Shown here: piece after piece, positions 25,471-38,213 of the stretch | How the letters are laid out: every line of letters starts with the position of its first letter | How positions within the stretch are numbered: the stretch's first letter is position 1 | Assembly: GCA_029962745.1 (NCBI GenBank) | Contig: CM057162.1 | Span: 4,711,559-4,775,558 of the forward strand | Direction: 5' to 3' | From: Echinometra lucunter | Taxonomy: Eukaryota > Echinodermata > Echinoidea > Camarodonta > Echinometridae | DNA length: 64,000 nucleotides | Notes under the pieces: model-generated | What the model saw: only the letters and a program-made list of their open reading frames with translations | What the model was told of the DNA's origin: nothing | The model's database searches: none | Made by a program: the position numbers and the translations under genes

Positions 25471-28400
25471 GGAAAAAATATTATTGTGGTTGTCCAATTT
25501 ATGGGTATACAGTCAGTGCTAAAATAAAATGGTGCTTAACTCCTGGTAAGCCACAGGTGCATTTAAAATCATTAGCCTTTGGAAGAACAGGTATGAAATG
25601 TGTGTGTGTGCGCGCGCGTGCGTGTGTGTGTGTGCGGGGGGGGGGGGGGGTTACAAAACCTACGGATGGTCCCAATTACCCAGTACCTCTGTTCAGCACA
25701 TGTAATGTCATGTTGAAAATACATTCAGATCTACTGTAGATATCTATCACAGCAAATCAAGCAGGTGACGTTTTTCATGGAAATCGATTTTTTTCATTGA
25801 TTTTTTTTAAAATTGACCTTTTTTTATTTGAATTTTAAAGATATATACGTGAATGACACACCCAGTAAATTGCGCTGCCTACTGTTTTTTTTTTCTTTCT
25901 TACAAATTTCTACTTGAAGAGGCACCTCCAAAGTAAAAATTTTGAAACACATCTAAAAAATAAAACAAAACCAGTAACCCTCTTCATATTTCTCTCTCCC
26001 TCTCTCTTTCTCTTTCTAAACCTCTTTCTATCTGTTTCTCCGAATTTGACTTTTTTTTTAAACATTCCTCTGCCCGTGGCTCAATAAACTGAGCTGACAA
26101 AACTTCTCCCAAGCACGCCACCACAAACAATCACCTTCCCATCAGCCACTGACATTATGGTGAAGTACCATACCTGACTAGCCCTGTATAATGGAATGGC
26201 GTATACCGGTCAATATAGACACACGTAGGGGAGGGGTGCTACTTAGATTGTATCGGGTGATGTGCATAATAAGCATAACATCTAACATGTATAGATTCAT
26301 TCTCCATGAAGGGACGCGTGATTGCAAATGTTAAAACCTATGTGATATATTATACATATAATATTTATTTTATAAACGTGAAAAATATTAACATGGTGAC
26401 ACTTGAATGGAAAAATCATGTTTCCCTCTATCACTTAACAAACAAAAGCACAACAATAAAAATAAAAAAGAGAGAGAAAGAAAATGTCCCCCCCCCCCTT
26501 CTTCAGTTGGGTCATAAACTTTTGGATGGCTTTAGTTTATGTACTGATTTCATAAATCCATTCACAAGAATGAATGCATTTTTTCAACCTCCTCCCTCCT
26601 AAAGGAGACTGCAAATGAAATGAACGAATTGTAGAATCATTTCATTTAGTGCATGAGTCCAAACGATGGCGCATACCGAAGCAGAAAACCACATCGCAAA
26701 GCACAGAGAGAACCGCAGCAAAGGGGCCCCAAGTGTTTAATATACGCCTTTACAAAAGAAGGTACAACCCTTTTTGGACCCATCCAAATCCCGTCCTTCC
26801 CCGCCAAGATTTGACTGTCCACTTAAAAGCTTTCAAGTCCCCCTTTACCCTACAAAGTCACGGTCTTTGTTTGGAGTGTGACGGTTAAAAGGTGTATTTA
26901 AAACAAAGTAAATTCCCTTAGGATTCTCGCTAAACAGTGAGAAGGTATCCCGAAGGGGGTCTATTATTATCAAACGTTTACGCTCACGCGTATGCTGAAG
27001 AGAAGGGGATATTTTCACCACTGTCGTATACTTTGAGGAAGTAGCGATTCCACAATTTTGTTTGTTACCACCTCCGGGTGTAGTTAAAGCTACTGGGTTG
27101 GATGGGCACTCCAACAAGACTCTGAAACTTTAATGACAAATTACATAATTATGGAGCTCATTTTGAAATCGCAAAGTGATATACTGTAAATAGTATGGAG
27201 CAGTCGAGATGCATGGGGGGAGAGAGGAAGAGAAAAACAGAGAAAGAGAGAGAGAGAGAGAGGGGGGGGGGGGAGTGGTGGAGAGAAGGGGAAAGAGAAG
27301 TGAAGAGTTATAGAAGATTGATGAGGAAGTGTGCCATCATCTAAAGGTTTCATAGTCGAAACAATATCTTGAATATAGCAACTTTTTGCTCATGATAAGA
27401 AAATTAACACTCTTTCGTAGCTTAAAACGGATTCAGCACAGTCGACCACAAAATGGGGCATCTGTCGCTAGCCATAAAGATATATTTTTAAAAGAAATTA
27501 CATTCTAGAATTCTACCGAGCCAAGTTCATTACACAATAATTACAAAGGCTACATTACAAACGTTACACGATTTCCTAATCTTCATTTTGTATCTAGGTT
27601 AAATTACCTCCTTCATTTTAATGGTTAACATCATTTTTTATTTGTTTATATCCCCTATTCTAAAATTCCGTCTCCTTTGTCTAAGCGTTAAAAAGGTGGA
27701 ATATTTTATCAGCTTTAAAAGTGTTCTGCAGTGCGTAACCACCTCACGAAAGCTCTCTCTCCCCCTCTCTCTCCATCTCTGAAGACTGCCAAATATTGAC
27801 CTAAAGGGGGCGACAGAGGCATTTAGAAGACGGTGCTCCATTATCGAAACCATGACGGAGGCAAAAAGCTATGAAATTTCGCAGAGCTGCAGAATGCAGT
27901 CAGTAATAAAATATGCGAAGCTATAACATGCTTCATTTTTATAAATATGGGCGAGTCAAAGGTCTTGGTCATTATTTGATGTCTCATACTTTACCAACTA
28001 TCATAGTGGAGGTATGGTCATGTATTAATAATTATGCACTATTTTACTTCACATTCCATAGCGATCACAAATCTTATGGAGTTATTTAGAAAATCATCGG
28101 AAATACCAATTGCCATGGACATGATGGGTAAGCATTTTACAAAATAGCTTGTCCACTTTTAGGTTAGACGAGTTGCATGGCATAACCATGTTTTTCGTTA
28201 AATTTCTGATAAGTTACACCTCTATATTCATTTATTCCTTGTTACACCATGAATTAGGATGATGATACTTTTTATTGGAAAGCAAAACTGCACAGCCGTA
28301 CAATACAACGCATTCAATATGCTGATGCAAGGTTTCAAATAGGCGGCAAGCAGTGAGACCTAGTATTCCAATCTCACTGGCCTTTTGAAAAGAAAAAAAA

Positions 28401-29730
28401 AAAGAAAAGAATGTTTATCTAGTATTGGATGTCGGTCTTGCCGGTCTCGGTTCTACCGTTCTACCCAAATTTTCCAATCCAAAAGAGAGCACAGAAACAG
28501 GTCGGGGTCGACTCCCTATCTACTGCTTATTTCAGGAGTATGAGAATAGCACCTAATCGCTTCAGATTTTCAATCTGGCAACGCAAAAGTGAGACAGGGG
28601 AGATGGTTATCAGCTGAAATATGATCCGCTAGATTCAGTCCAGTATGGTGTAAGGTAGCATGTTTACAGGTGCGATTGCACCGCTGGTCTCCAGGAGATC
28701 AAGTCGGCGGCTCAATGCACTGGGAAAGAGGACAAAATGGAATTTCTCCTGAGAAGAAAGAGTGAAAAATGGCGACATTAATATGAATAAACCCTCTCCC
28801 CAGTCCCCCCATCACCACCACCTCAAACACTGAGCGATCTAAACACTATCAGTAGGCCTAAAACCTGCACAGTGAAAGTCATATTCTGCCCACTGGATTC
28901 CACGCTTATAATTTTCTAAATCCATGGCATGCCCATGTACAACATTTTAGGCCATCTGTCTTCCAATAAGTTCCTGAAATAAAACGAAGTTCTTGAAAGT
29001 AAGAGATAAGGGCTGGCTTTTTCAATTATATGTGGTTTAACTCTAAATTAAGATGAATGATTTTATCAGTGAAATTGCACAACGTTATAGCCGCTGTTTA
29101 CAGCGATTCCATCATGGCTGTCCGATCAAATGTGCTTATTTCTTGCGGTTTAACGCAGTCGGAAATAACACCAATAACATCCTACCAATTGATCAGTCCC
29201 ACCTATATACATTTTCCTGAGGGGACTGACTTCCAACCACAAGCCTTGATTAGCCACTGATTTGGTATAGATGTGCCACTCTACGCTCCGGGTTGGCAAG
29301 GGACATACATTCATTACTGCGTGGCGTACCATTCTAATATTACGTGACGATACTGATTAACGCTCTCGCTTCTACAAAAGTCACCAAAACTTTCTTTTTA
29401 ATGCTTACTCTTTTAACATGTAGTGCAGTTTTGTTGTTGTTATTATTCCACATGTCATTGAACTATGTTTCTTCAAACATTAAAAAATAGATATATTGGT
29501 TGTTTTACTAGAGTTTCAAAATGTCGACATTAAGTTAATATCTAACTTAGATTAGTAGTACTCTATTGCATCTCCTTTCAAGTTAAAAAAAAAATTGTAC
29601 GCCTACTTTCACTATTACTGCAGTTCTTATAGCGCATGGTGATACAATATATATATTACAGGAAAATTTTTCCCAAGGATGATTACTATTTATCATCTGA
29701 GCATCATATCGGTTTAGTTGTTGTTATTCT
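25471..29730. other. Intergenic, nothing supported
   Basis: Simple repeats (poly-G at 25638, AG/G at 27240) and short frames on both strands without family resemblance or consistent splice sites. Confidence 0.5.
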
Positions 29731-29817
29731 TCTCTCTCTCTCTCTCTCGTTGAAACAATTTCTAATTTTGTTTTTGTTTACCGTGACCTGTTGATTTTGT
29801 TATCCAGCTTTTACCTT

Positions 29818-29882
<65 letters not shown>

Positions 29883-29958
29883 GAAACAATGTCTAATTTT
29901 GTTTTTTACCGTGACCAGTTGAATTTTGTTATTCAGCTTTTACCTTGTTTACTTCTCT
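29731..29958 (+). repeat. CT microsatellite within a roughly 131-bp direct duplication
   Basis: GTTGAAACAAT..CTAATTTTGTTTTT and CAGCTTTTACCTT occur twice, offset by about 131 bp, each next to a CT run. Confidence 0.85.
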
Positions 29959-31369
29959 CTCTCTCTTAGTCAATATTCTATGCCAATCTCTTCATGTAAT
30001 CTTTCTACCCTTCTATGTGTGTAGGAAATTGCTCTATGTTATGCATCTCGTAGGGTCGTTTCTCATTCGTTATCTATAGGCCTATCCCCCGGAAAACACC
30101 CCCCCCCCCCTCTTCCCTCTCTCCGCCTCCCTCAGTCTGGTGCCCTTCTACTCTCTTCCTCCTAGAATCTTTCCACTCTGTTATGGAAACCTCACAAACA
30201 AGTTTCTTCTGGATTGGTCCAATGAAAATGTCTTCCTTCGAGAATACTGAAAAACCCCTAAAGTGCTAATTCAATCCTGGCCTCTCGGTTTTATCTTGTG
30301 AATTGAAGTAATCCACGACTGATTACCATGTAGAACACTCCCTTCGTAATGCATCAGCGATACAGGAGGAAGGATTCCAGCTATTCTCAAGTTAACCCCA
30401 AAAGTAGCCGCTGCACTTTCGTAGCTTTTCTCTTTTCCTCCTTTCTACTTAGCCAGCTCCTCCTTCTCTTCCCAGAAAAAAAAGAAAATGGCGACGAGGA
30501 AAGGCAATAATGAAGTCACAATGCACCATGACACCGATCTCTGTAAACTTATATTGTTCCCATTCTTAACTATGGCGATCTTATCTACACAGAATACTAA
30601 AGTGTACTCGCCCGAGGCTTCCCCGTAAAAAGGCTTTTTATTTCCCTCCAAACTCTCTTCACCTTCTTGTATTCTGTCTGTGTACGCCGTCTGCCCCGGA
30701 GGTGCAAATCTTTTATTTGGTACAAGAGTCGAGGTGCCGCCATGTCTAAAGGGGATGAAACCCAACCGTGCAAATGGGATAAGGTGAGGGCGGTCTATTA
30801 CATGCTGTCAGTGCAGAAAAAGGCGCCAAACTCGAGAGAAAGTTACACAATTACGTCGTCTGCTTGGCTCTCGGATGCAAACAGAATGAGAATTTTGCCT
30901 CTAAGACACTGAGCTACGGTAAATACGAGGAAGCAGTGGTTGCTGAAACGTGACAAATATGTTTTTTCATCGCAGATTATGACCCGGTTTTTCATATTTC
31001 GTAAGAGCTTTATGACAGGTATGAGAAGACAGGAGGGTGCAGAATTACAAAATGTTTTCCTCGAGTATTTTCCCACTTCGCGTGACAAAACTACTATAGG
31101 TTCTCGAATAACCACTCCAAAATGTAAATTGTGCAAAAGCTTCCATTTCCACTATCCAATTGCATGATGTGTCTTTTATGAAAACCTTTCTAATTAGGCT
31201 ACTGAAATGAGAAAACTAGGACATGTAAAAAGAAATGCAATGTGAATAGAATAAATTTCAAACGTACCCAAACTTGATATTCGACATGGGAACCAGACAA
31301 AAATTTTCAGTGATGGAAATTGATATTACCTTAAGCAATTAAAGAGTAGATTTGCCATTAGGGCAATGC

Positions 31370-31766
31370 CGTTCGCAAGAATTTGGGGGCAAAAATATTT
31401 TCAATATTTGAGGGAACACGCAAGCGAGGGAGTGACCGAGCGGGAGCTTTTGCACTTTTAGAACCGAAATTGAACGATCTGGGCCCTGTATCATAAAAAG
31501 TTGTTATGATAGCAACTCCTGCTGGAATGGTAACTACCATTGCAACGGTGAGAATTCTGAATGGCTTTTATATTGAAAGTTGCCATTCCAGCAAGAGTTG
31601 CTATTATAACAACTTTTTATGAAATGGGGCCCTGGTGCACATTTTGGGTGGAATTTGGGAAAATTCTCAATAAAAAGGTAAGGTAAAATAGAAAAAAGTG
31701 GGGTTTTGAAAATGTCTAGGGGGACAACTTCCCCCCTAACCCCCTATGTGCGTACGGCCATGCATG
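31370..31766 (-). repeat. GTACGCAGGGGG-type repeat, copy 3, interrupted
   Basis: The inverted orientation includes AAGCGAGGGAGTGACCGAGC and ends CCCCCTATGTGCGTACGGCC. It is split by the foldback element at 31481-31632. Confidence 0.55.
31481..31632. repeat. Foldback element, copy 3 (nested)
   Basis: GGGCCCTGTATCATAAAAAG and CTTTTTATGAAATGGGGCCC-type ends (right end AACAACTTTTTATGAAATGG then GGCCC) are inverted, with inner arms around TTGCCATTCCAGCAAGAGTT. It splits a repeat of the 45866/49435 type. Confidence 0.75.
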
Positions 31767-31891
31767 AGGGAGTGGGGGCGTAACTATCCAACTGACTGAA
31801 TTGCAAAGAAGCAGCCAGGTTCGGGATGGCCGGTAGCCACTTTTATCTCATTCCAGATCCACTCGAGGAAATAACTCTTCTATTCTCATTC

Positions 31892-31909
31892 CCTATCCAT
31901 CATCATCAT

Positions 31910-31941
<32 letters not shown>

Positions 31942-31960
31942 TTGTCGTCGTCATTATCAT
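31892..31960 (+). repeat. (CAT)n microsatellite
   Basis: CAT/CAC triplets; the poly-His frame is repeat-derived. Confidence 0.95.
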
Positions 31961-32254
31961 CATCAGAATGCAAATACTTTTGATTTTCTCTCCAAGGGGG
32001 TTCAATACGTGGAAAATTTTCTGCCGCGAGAGGGCACTGTGTGTGTTCGGACGCCAGAGCCCTTTTATAAATTATTACAGGGTTTCGCCAACTCAGTTCA
32101 GTAGATAACATGGCGTTATTTCTTTGTATTGTGCTTGCCTAACATTGCAATATGCGCCATGTTGTGCTCTACTGGAGCCGAGCTAGCCAAACTCTGTAAT
32201 AAAAGGCTCTGATGCCATAGCCCACATCACACACACACACTTTTTTTTTTTGTT

Positions 32255-32425
32255 AAACACATGCACACGTTGGTATCATAGCACATCACTTTATTTCATA
32301 GACGATAAAACAGCAATGTAGATAAAATGCCTTGCTCAAGGGCATAAGTGCCGTGCCGGGGATCGAACCCCGGACCTTCGCGTCTCTAGTCAAGCGCCTT
32401 AAACCACTCGACTACAGCACACACC
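32255..32425 (-). mobile_element. tRNA-derived SINE, copy 2
   Basis: On the minus strand it reads TAGTCGAGTGGTTTAAGGCG, then GGGGTTCGATCCCCGG, then the same body as the 17724 copy. A GT-rich tract again abuts its 5' side. The cloverleaf is not complete enough to call a functional tRNA. Confidence 0.75.
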
Positions 32426-32594
32426 CACACACACCCTCACACACCCCACCCTCATTTTTCCGTAATTTTTTATTCTGATTTCATAAAAAACAATTGATTT
32501 TTCAAATCAAACAATCTAACATACTGAATTTCAAATTATTCTTCATTTCAGTAACTTAATATATAACTTTAAAAAATAATAATGAAAGCATTTC

Positions 32595-34020
32595 TCCCTA
32601 TTTGTTTTTGCTTGTGATTGAAACCATGGCCTTGACTGTTAGACAAAATAGTAATATTAAGGGCATACCAATTTTGATAAAGAACTGAAAATTTCCTTTT
32701 TTTTCCTGGTTTTTAGATGGCTCCAGTCATTCCTTTAACAATTTATTTGATGTATTGAACAAATTTGCCTCTTGTTGTGGTTGTAAACTTAATGTGTCAA
32801 ATTCAGAAGCATCATGAAAGTATATGGAAGGCCATTGAAATTTCTGCTCTCTAGCACTTCAATAATAGGAAAGATATTCTTTGGCTTTCATATGCTCCGA
32901 ATAATATGTTGTGTTCTTTGGATTCTACCCTAATTGCTGAATCTTTAAGAACTTGGTACATTTTTTCATACAAACTATAACTGAAAGAGTTTGGTAATGA
33001 TTTTCTGTATTTAGCATAGTCTCAGATTATTTGGTACAATCGTTATATCAGATCCAAATCCAAACAGTATTTTTTTTCTATGATGATTGGTTTCAAAAAG
33101 GAATAATTTTTGTAAAAGACCTCCTTAATCCTCCCCACCCTGGTCACAAACTTTTTAAAGAGCTTGTTCTGGACTTTGATATTTCAGCTAATGGAAGAAG
33201 AAAATGCAATTTTCTGCTAAGGAATATCCCTTCCCCTTGGTTAGACGGATTAAAATTCAATGAAATTGATATTGATCAAGTAATTATAAATAAGTTGAAA
33301 CAATTAAAAAAAAAATAATACGCATTCATACTCTATTTTTTGTGAAAAATCTTTTCCGGAAAAATAAATTTCTTTATGGAAAGAAGCTTTTCCAACTTTT
33401 TGCCTAATGACACCAACTGAGAGAAAATCCATTTATCTAACTTCAAATGTACCATAGACTCTCGTTTACGTGCTTTTTATTTCAAAATATTTCACAGGGC
33501 AATTGCATTCAATGAATTTTTGTTTAAAATTAAAAGAAAAGATTCCCCATCTTTATTCATTTTGTTCCAATTTTCCTGAAATATACACTCATATTTTTTG
33601 TGATTGTCCCAAAGTGTTGCCTATCTGGTATAAGGATCATAAATTCAAAAGATAATACGAATTTGAATCCTTCCAATTTTCAGAAAATCTTTGGTTTAGA
33701 AGAGGATAGATTTATAACTTACATTTTTCTTATGATAAAGTATTACCTATATGTTAGCAAATTCCACGATAAAACTCCCAATGTTAAAGGCTTTCTAGCT
33801 CTTTTGAATTCAAACAGGGATGTAGAATATCATATTGCTAAGAAGAAAAACAAACTTTCTTTGCATTTCAGGAAGTGGAGATTTAACTTTAATAATGAGT
33901 AATATTTTTGTCCCTCTCTGGATGTTCCACGCTGCTTTGTGTAATCATGTAAATAGTTCTGTTGATTTTTGTGATTTTGTGATAATTGCTTATTTTTGAT
34001 CAATAAAAACTTAAAGATAA
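32595..34020 (+). pseudogene. Decayed non-LTR retrotransposon, reverse transcriptase C-terminal part
   Basis: Translations in several frames resemble LINE ORF2: PYLFLLVIETMALTVRQNSN, then LDGSSHSFNNLFDVLNKF, KLNVSNSEA, then WFQKGIIFVKDLLNPPHPGH, and finally the distal C-rich region HLYSFCSNFPEIYTHIFCDC. Frameshifts and stops break the frame, and the catalytic YADD region is missing or degraded. The 3' end has AATAAA followed by an A-rich tail near 34000-34030. This looks like a 5'-truncated Tx1/L1-like element; the clade is inference. Confidence 0.75.
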
Positions 34021-35496
34021 ACAAAAGAAAATGGGTCTCCTTTGTCCGTGAAATACCCAGCAATATGCATATACATGTACAAAGACCTATATTTTTCCCC
34101 CTGACTTCAATCAATTAATTAAATTAAGAAATAAAAAACAAAACCCACAATCTTTTTTTTGTTAATATCTAATTAAAGAAATGTAGAGTGATTTAACGAT
34201 ACTGCTTTACATAACCATGATTAAAATATATTTTCGATTCACTTAAATCATGTCAATGTTATATTTTCGCTTCTATCCCTCTCAGTTTCTTTCTCTAGGA
34301 TCAATCAAGACAAAAACATCTGAATCTATGCCAACTACTAGGGAAGGAGGAATATATATATAGGAAAAGTTTTGGCTTTTATAAAAGGAAGTGGAAGGTA
34401 CAGCGAACTGTGATGCTCAAAGAGCACTTCAGTTCGTTGTTTTATCAGCATGATGTTATGTTTTCTTATATATTTCATAACATTATACGCAATCATATTA
34501 TGATAATTTGCAGATTTTTACATACAGGTTAAAGAAAATATAGGGGGACAGGTGGATCTGAGACTGCAACCGATGCTGAGTTTAATATACATTGCATATT
34601 ACATATTTGTTATTACTTGCAATTTATACCTTTTGATTTCAATGACGAAGAGAGGCCTCAAAACCTTTAAACACAACAAACTGAAAGCAACTACCCTGAC
34701 TACTATATTCGACTTTCCACCCTTTCCCACATGATTCTTTATATTAACATGCCTAATAACAATACAGAAAAGTAACAACTAAAACTTTACCAACAAAATT
34801 AATCCTCAATGCATTGCGCCACCAAAGGCCAAGTTGGTCCAACAGAGCAAATAGTCTACACTAGATCAGTGAGTCACGTCGATGAGAGAAAACAACGCCC
34901 TCTCACTTTGCCTGGCGAAAATCATCCAATTCACCGATGGAAAATCGCCACAAAACCAAAAACCAACAACAATAACATTCTCCCCCCCCCCCCCCCCTCT
35001 CTCTCTCTTTCTCCCTCTCAGGCATGTAAACACCTTTTCCAGTACGTTTTAAATGCTGATTTCATCAGGAAAAAAAATATTAATCAAAATACGATAAATT
35101 TTATACAAAATATAATTTTCTCCCAGTAATTTTAATACATACAATATTCATTTACACATTGTTTCAGAATTTGAAGAGGAAGAAGCCAATTTCAATTTTA
35201 AATAAAGATATTTATGTAAAACTATCATGTTATCAAATTTACAACAATATTCCAAAGAATAAAGAAAAAAATGAATGATTTTACTCTTAAATCGTCAGGA
35301 AAACGCCTTTACAAAAACAAAGAAAATAAAAGAAAATTTGTGTCGAATATTTCCTTCTCACTCCTAAACGGGAATGTACTGTGATCTAAAACTTTAGAGT
35401 GTTTTATTTTTCTGTGGCTTAAAGCAATCTAAAGTAAAAACATTTGTCAGATTGGGTATCATTTGCAAATGTGGGCTACTACCTTTCATATCATAC

Positions 35497-35614
35497 CTGT
35501 TTCGAAATGAATTCTTCCAGCTGAGTATGGAATACAGCGTTGGCGCCTCGCGCGCTAACTGAATAACAATGATCAGGGCCATGCAGGGCTGATCCATTGT
35601 CGAATGGGAAAGAG
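35497..35614 (-). CDS. Candidate internal exon, unrecognised
   Basis: A 118-nt stretch after CTCTGGTTAG and before AAACAG/GTATGA, open in one frame. It reads SFPFDNGSALHGPDHCYSVS, then ARGANAVFHTQLEEFISKQ. The local GC is higher than its surroundings. It lies downstream of gene A on the same strand but does not resemble the missing F5/8C exon, and no family was recognised. Another open frame runs through the same bases, so reading frame and reality are uncertain. Confidence 0.3.
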
Positions 35615-36099
35615 CTAACCAGAGTCAAGAGTCAAGAGTTTATTTTTTTCATTAAAAAAAACAAAACACCCCCTCTCCAAGAAAAACCAACAAATTTTGA
35701 AAAAATCAAACATACATACATAATTTTTATACAATAACAGGATACGTTTACATAACTTGAAATATAAAACAAAGTCAATCTACAAAAGAATATACAGTAT
35801 AAGCTGTTATGGAAATGGAGGTATCCACTAAAAAGCTCTCCCATGTATTTACTCTCCCGGGGTGGGAAGTATACGGTATTTCGATTATTGTTCTGTCATT
35901 CAAATATTAGAAAAAATAAAACCTTTGGAATGTAATTGTTTCATTAACCGGACCTTAGGCTTCGATCCAGTTAATGTCCCCAAAGCCAAAATGAAAATCT
36001 CTGGAATTTTAAGGGAAAATCTCCGTAATTGATGTCTGGATTTTTAAAAGGATAAGACAAGTCAGAATTCTTCATAAAGCACAGAGGCAAAAAATTTCT

Positions 36100-36400
36100 A
36101 AGCTAAAAATAATAGTAGGTAACAATGCCAGAGACTGATATATATCAGAGGTAAAAATATTGTCAGACATAAAACTGCCAGAGATAAAACTGCTCGACCT
36201 AAAAATTGCCAGTGGTAAATATTGAGAGGCAGAAAATACTGGAGGCAAAATGCCAGAGTTAAAATGATCAAAGGTAAAAATGTCTGAGGTAACAATGCCA
36301 CAGTAAAAGATGACGAAGATGAAACTACCAGAAAAAAAAAAACATAAGAAGGTAAAGTATAAAAATCAAATAGTAACGATGCCAAGGATAATGTCATTAG
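36100..36400 (+). repeat. Degenerate minisatellite, GCCAGAGGTAAAA-like units
   Basis: Strings such as GCCAGAG(A/T)TAAAA and GAGGTAAAAAT recur about every 20 bp with heavy divergence. Confidence 0.6.
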
Positions 36401-37931
36401 TAAAATACAGATTTAATGTTTCATGGATAAATAATAAGTTAGAAAATAACACTATAAAATCAGAAAGAGAAAATGCACTGAAAAGTTTGAGTCCTTTTTT
36501 ATTCTCTCTTTGAAATAGCAGCAGCACAGTGAAAAATTACATAATCACACTATTTCCGTAAGCAAATTGTCTTAATTGGATAAAATTTTGCAATTACTAT
36601 TTTGTTTCATGTTATATCCATTTTACATCATTTTGAAACTATGTATGAGTGGAAAATGATATTAGTCGTTGCCAATTTAAGAAGTGAAAGACGCTGTAAT
36701 GACTCATAATATTTTGTATATTTGTATTTTTCTGCTGAATGTGTAATTCCTAACAACTCTTGATCAAGCGATAATATACCACTGTTTCGAAAAAGGAGAT
36801 AGTGTAATGTCTTAAAATAACATAATACGACAGTAATTATTTATTTATTTATTTATTTTATTTTCAGTTTTATTTTTTCAGGGTAGCCTAATCAGTTATC
36901 AAAACTGCTGTCCTCGAGGGCTCTGAGATAAAAACAATACATATAATATTTACAAACATATCAGTAATTACATGTATAGGTCAATATAAAGTATCATACA
37001 TATAAATATTCAACTGAGTAAGGAACATGGTAAAAATATTTACAATTACAAGAAGGAAAAGAAAAGACGGGAAAAGTTAGGGAAAGGAAGTGAAGGAGAA
37101 AACAGGAACAAAAGACGAAGGAGAAGAAGAAGAAGAAGAAAAAGAAGAAGAAGCTAGGAGACAGAGAACATGGAGAAAAGGGTTTACAAAAAAGTATTAA
37201 AGGGATATACGAGAAGAAGGAAGAGAAGAAAATGCATGGAGAACGGAGCGGCAAAGTGACTAAAATGATGACTTGTTACATTCTGGATCAAAAGATAAAA
37301 CATCCCCCCCCCCAAAAAAAAATTCTAGAAAACTTGCCATGGAGGGGGGGGGGGGGGGGGTCAAACCTTATATTGACCCGATTAGAGGGCGATGCCTAGT
37401 TGCCCAATACCTCAAACCTCAATGCAGGGCTATGAGAGAATGTGAAAACATGAATCCTAACGTAGCGTGCAAGAAGTGGAGCCGGAAGCAGGTTCACCAC
37501 GTGTGTGACTCGGTTCGAAATTGGCTGCATATATCTAGAATGAATGAATGAATGATTGATTGAAGTATGATCATAATAATAACACTATTAAAAATAACAA
37601 TAATAAAATATTTAAGGGGATAGTGATAAATAATGTCAATAGTTATTGTTATGATATTACGATAATAAAAAATAATACTACGAGTATCATCAGTAATAAC
37701 AATAATAACAATATCATTATTACCGCTTGGTGGGCTGTACAGATTGGCCATACAATTTGTATATACAATTGAAGTCAAGGGGCAGCATCGTTTTTTTGTT
37801 TGTTTTTACATTCTTGTCTTTGAAATTTTGAGTGAAAATCTTCACTGAGAGAGCCAGCTAAATAGATTTATTTCTGCCTTTCGAGAAATTTCGGATACGT
37901 TACCTTCACATTCCGAACGGAAGAAACTGTC

Positions 37932-38095
37932 TAAGGCACGGGGCTATTTTGAAACACCCATTCTGATTGGCTCAGGGTCTGCCCTTTTAAGAAGACATGC
38001 ATGCAACAATGATTTTGATCGGCCAGTGACAATCAGTTGCAACTTGCAATCGATTGCAACTTTATTGCAACACCCCATAAGGCACGGGGCTATTT
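37932..38095. repeat. 18-bp direct repeats flanking a short insertion
   Basis: TAAGGCACGGGGCTATTT occurs at 37932-37949 and 38078-38095. The 128 bp between has ATTGCAACTT-type palindromes, CTGATTGGCTCAG, and near-ends GAAACACCC and CAACACCCC. Confidence 0.6.
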
Positions 38096-38213
38096 AAACT
38101 CAGCCTACTTTCAAAAGAGCATTGGGAAATGTCTTTGCATCTTATTTTCCCATCAAGCACCATTTATCTTCGTCAAAACTCAGAATAAACTTACAGGCAA
38201 TTTTCTACGTTTA

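Larger units (their letters stand above)
34030..37931. other. Mostly AT-rich intergenic or intronic DNA
   Basis: Apart from the candidate exon at 35497-35614, the minisatellite near 36100-36400 and an AAG run at 37120-37155, nothing is supported. It could belong to the 3' part of gene A, because that gene's end was not found. Confidence 0.4.
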
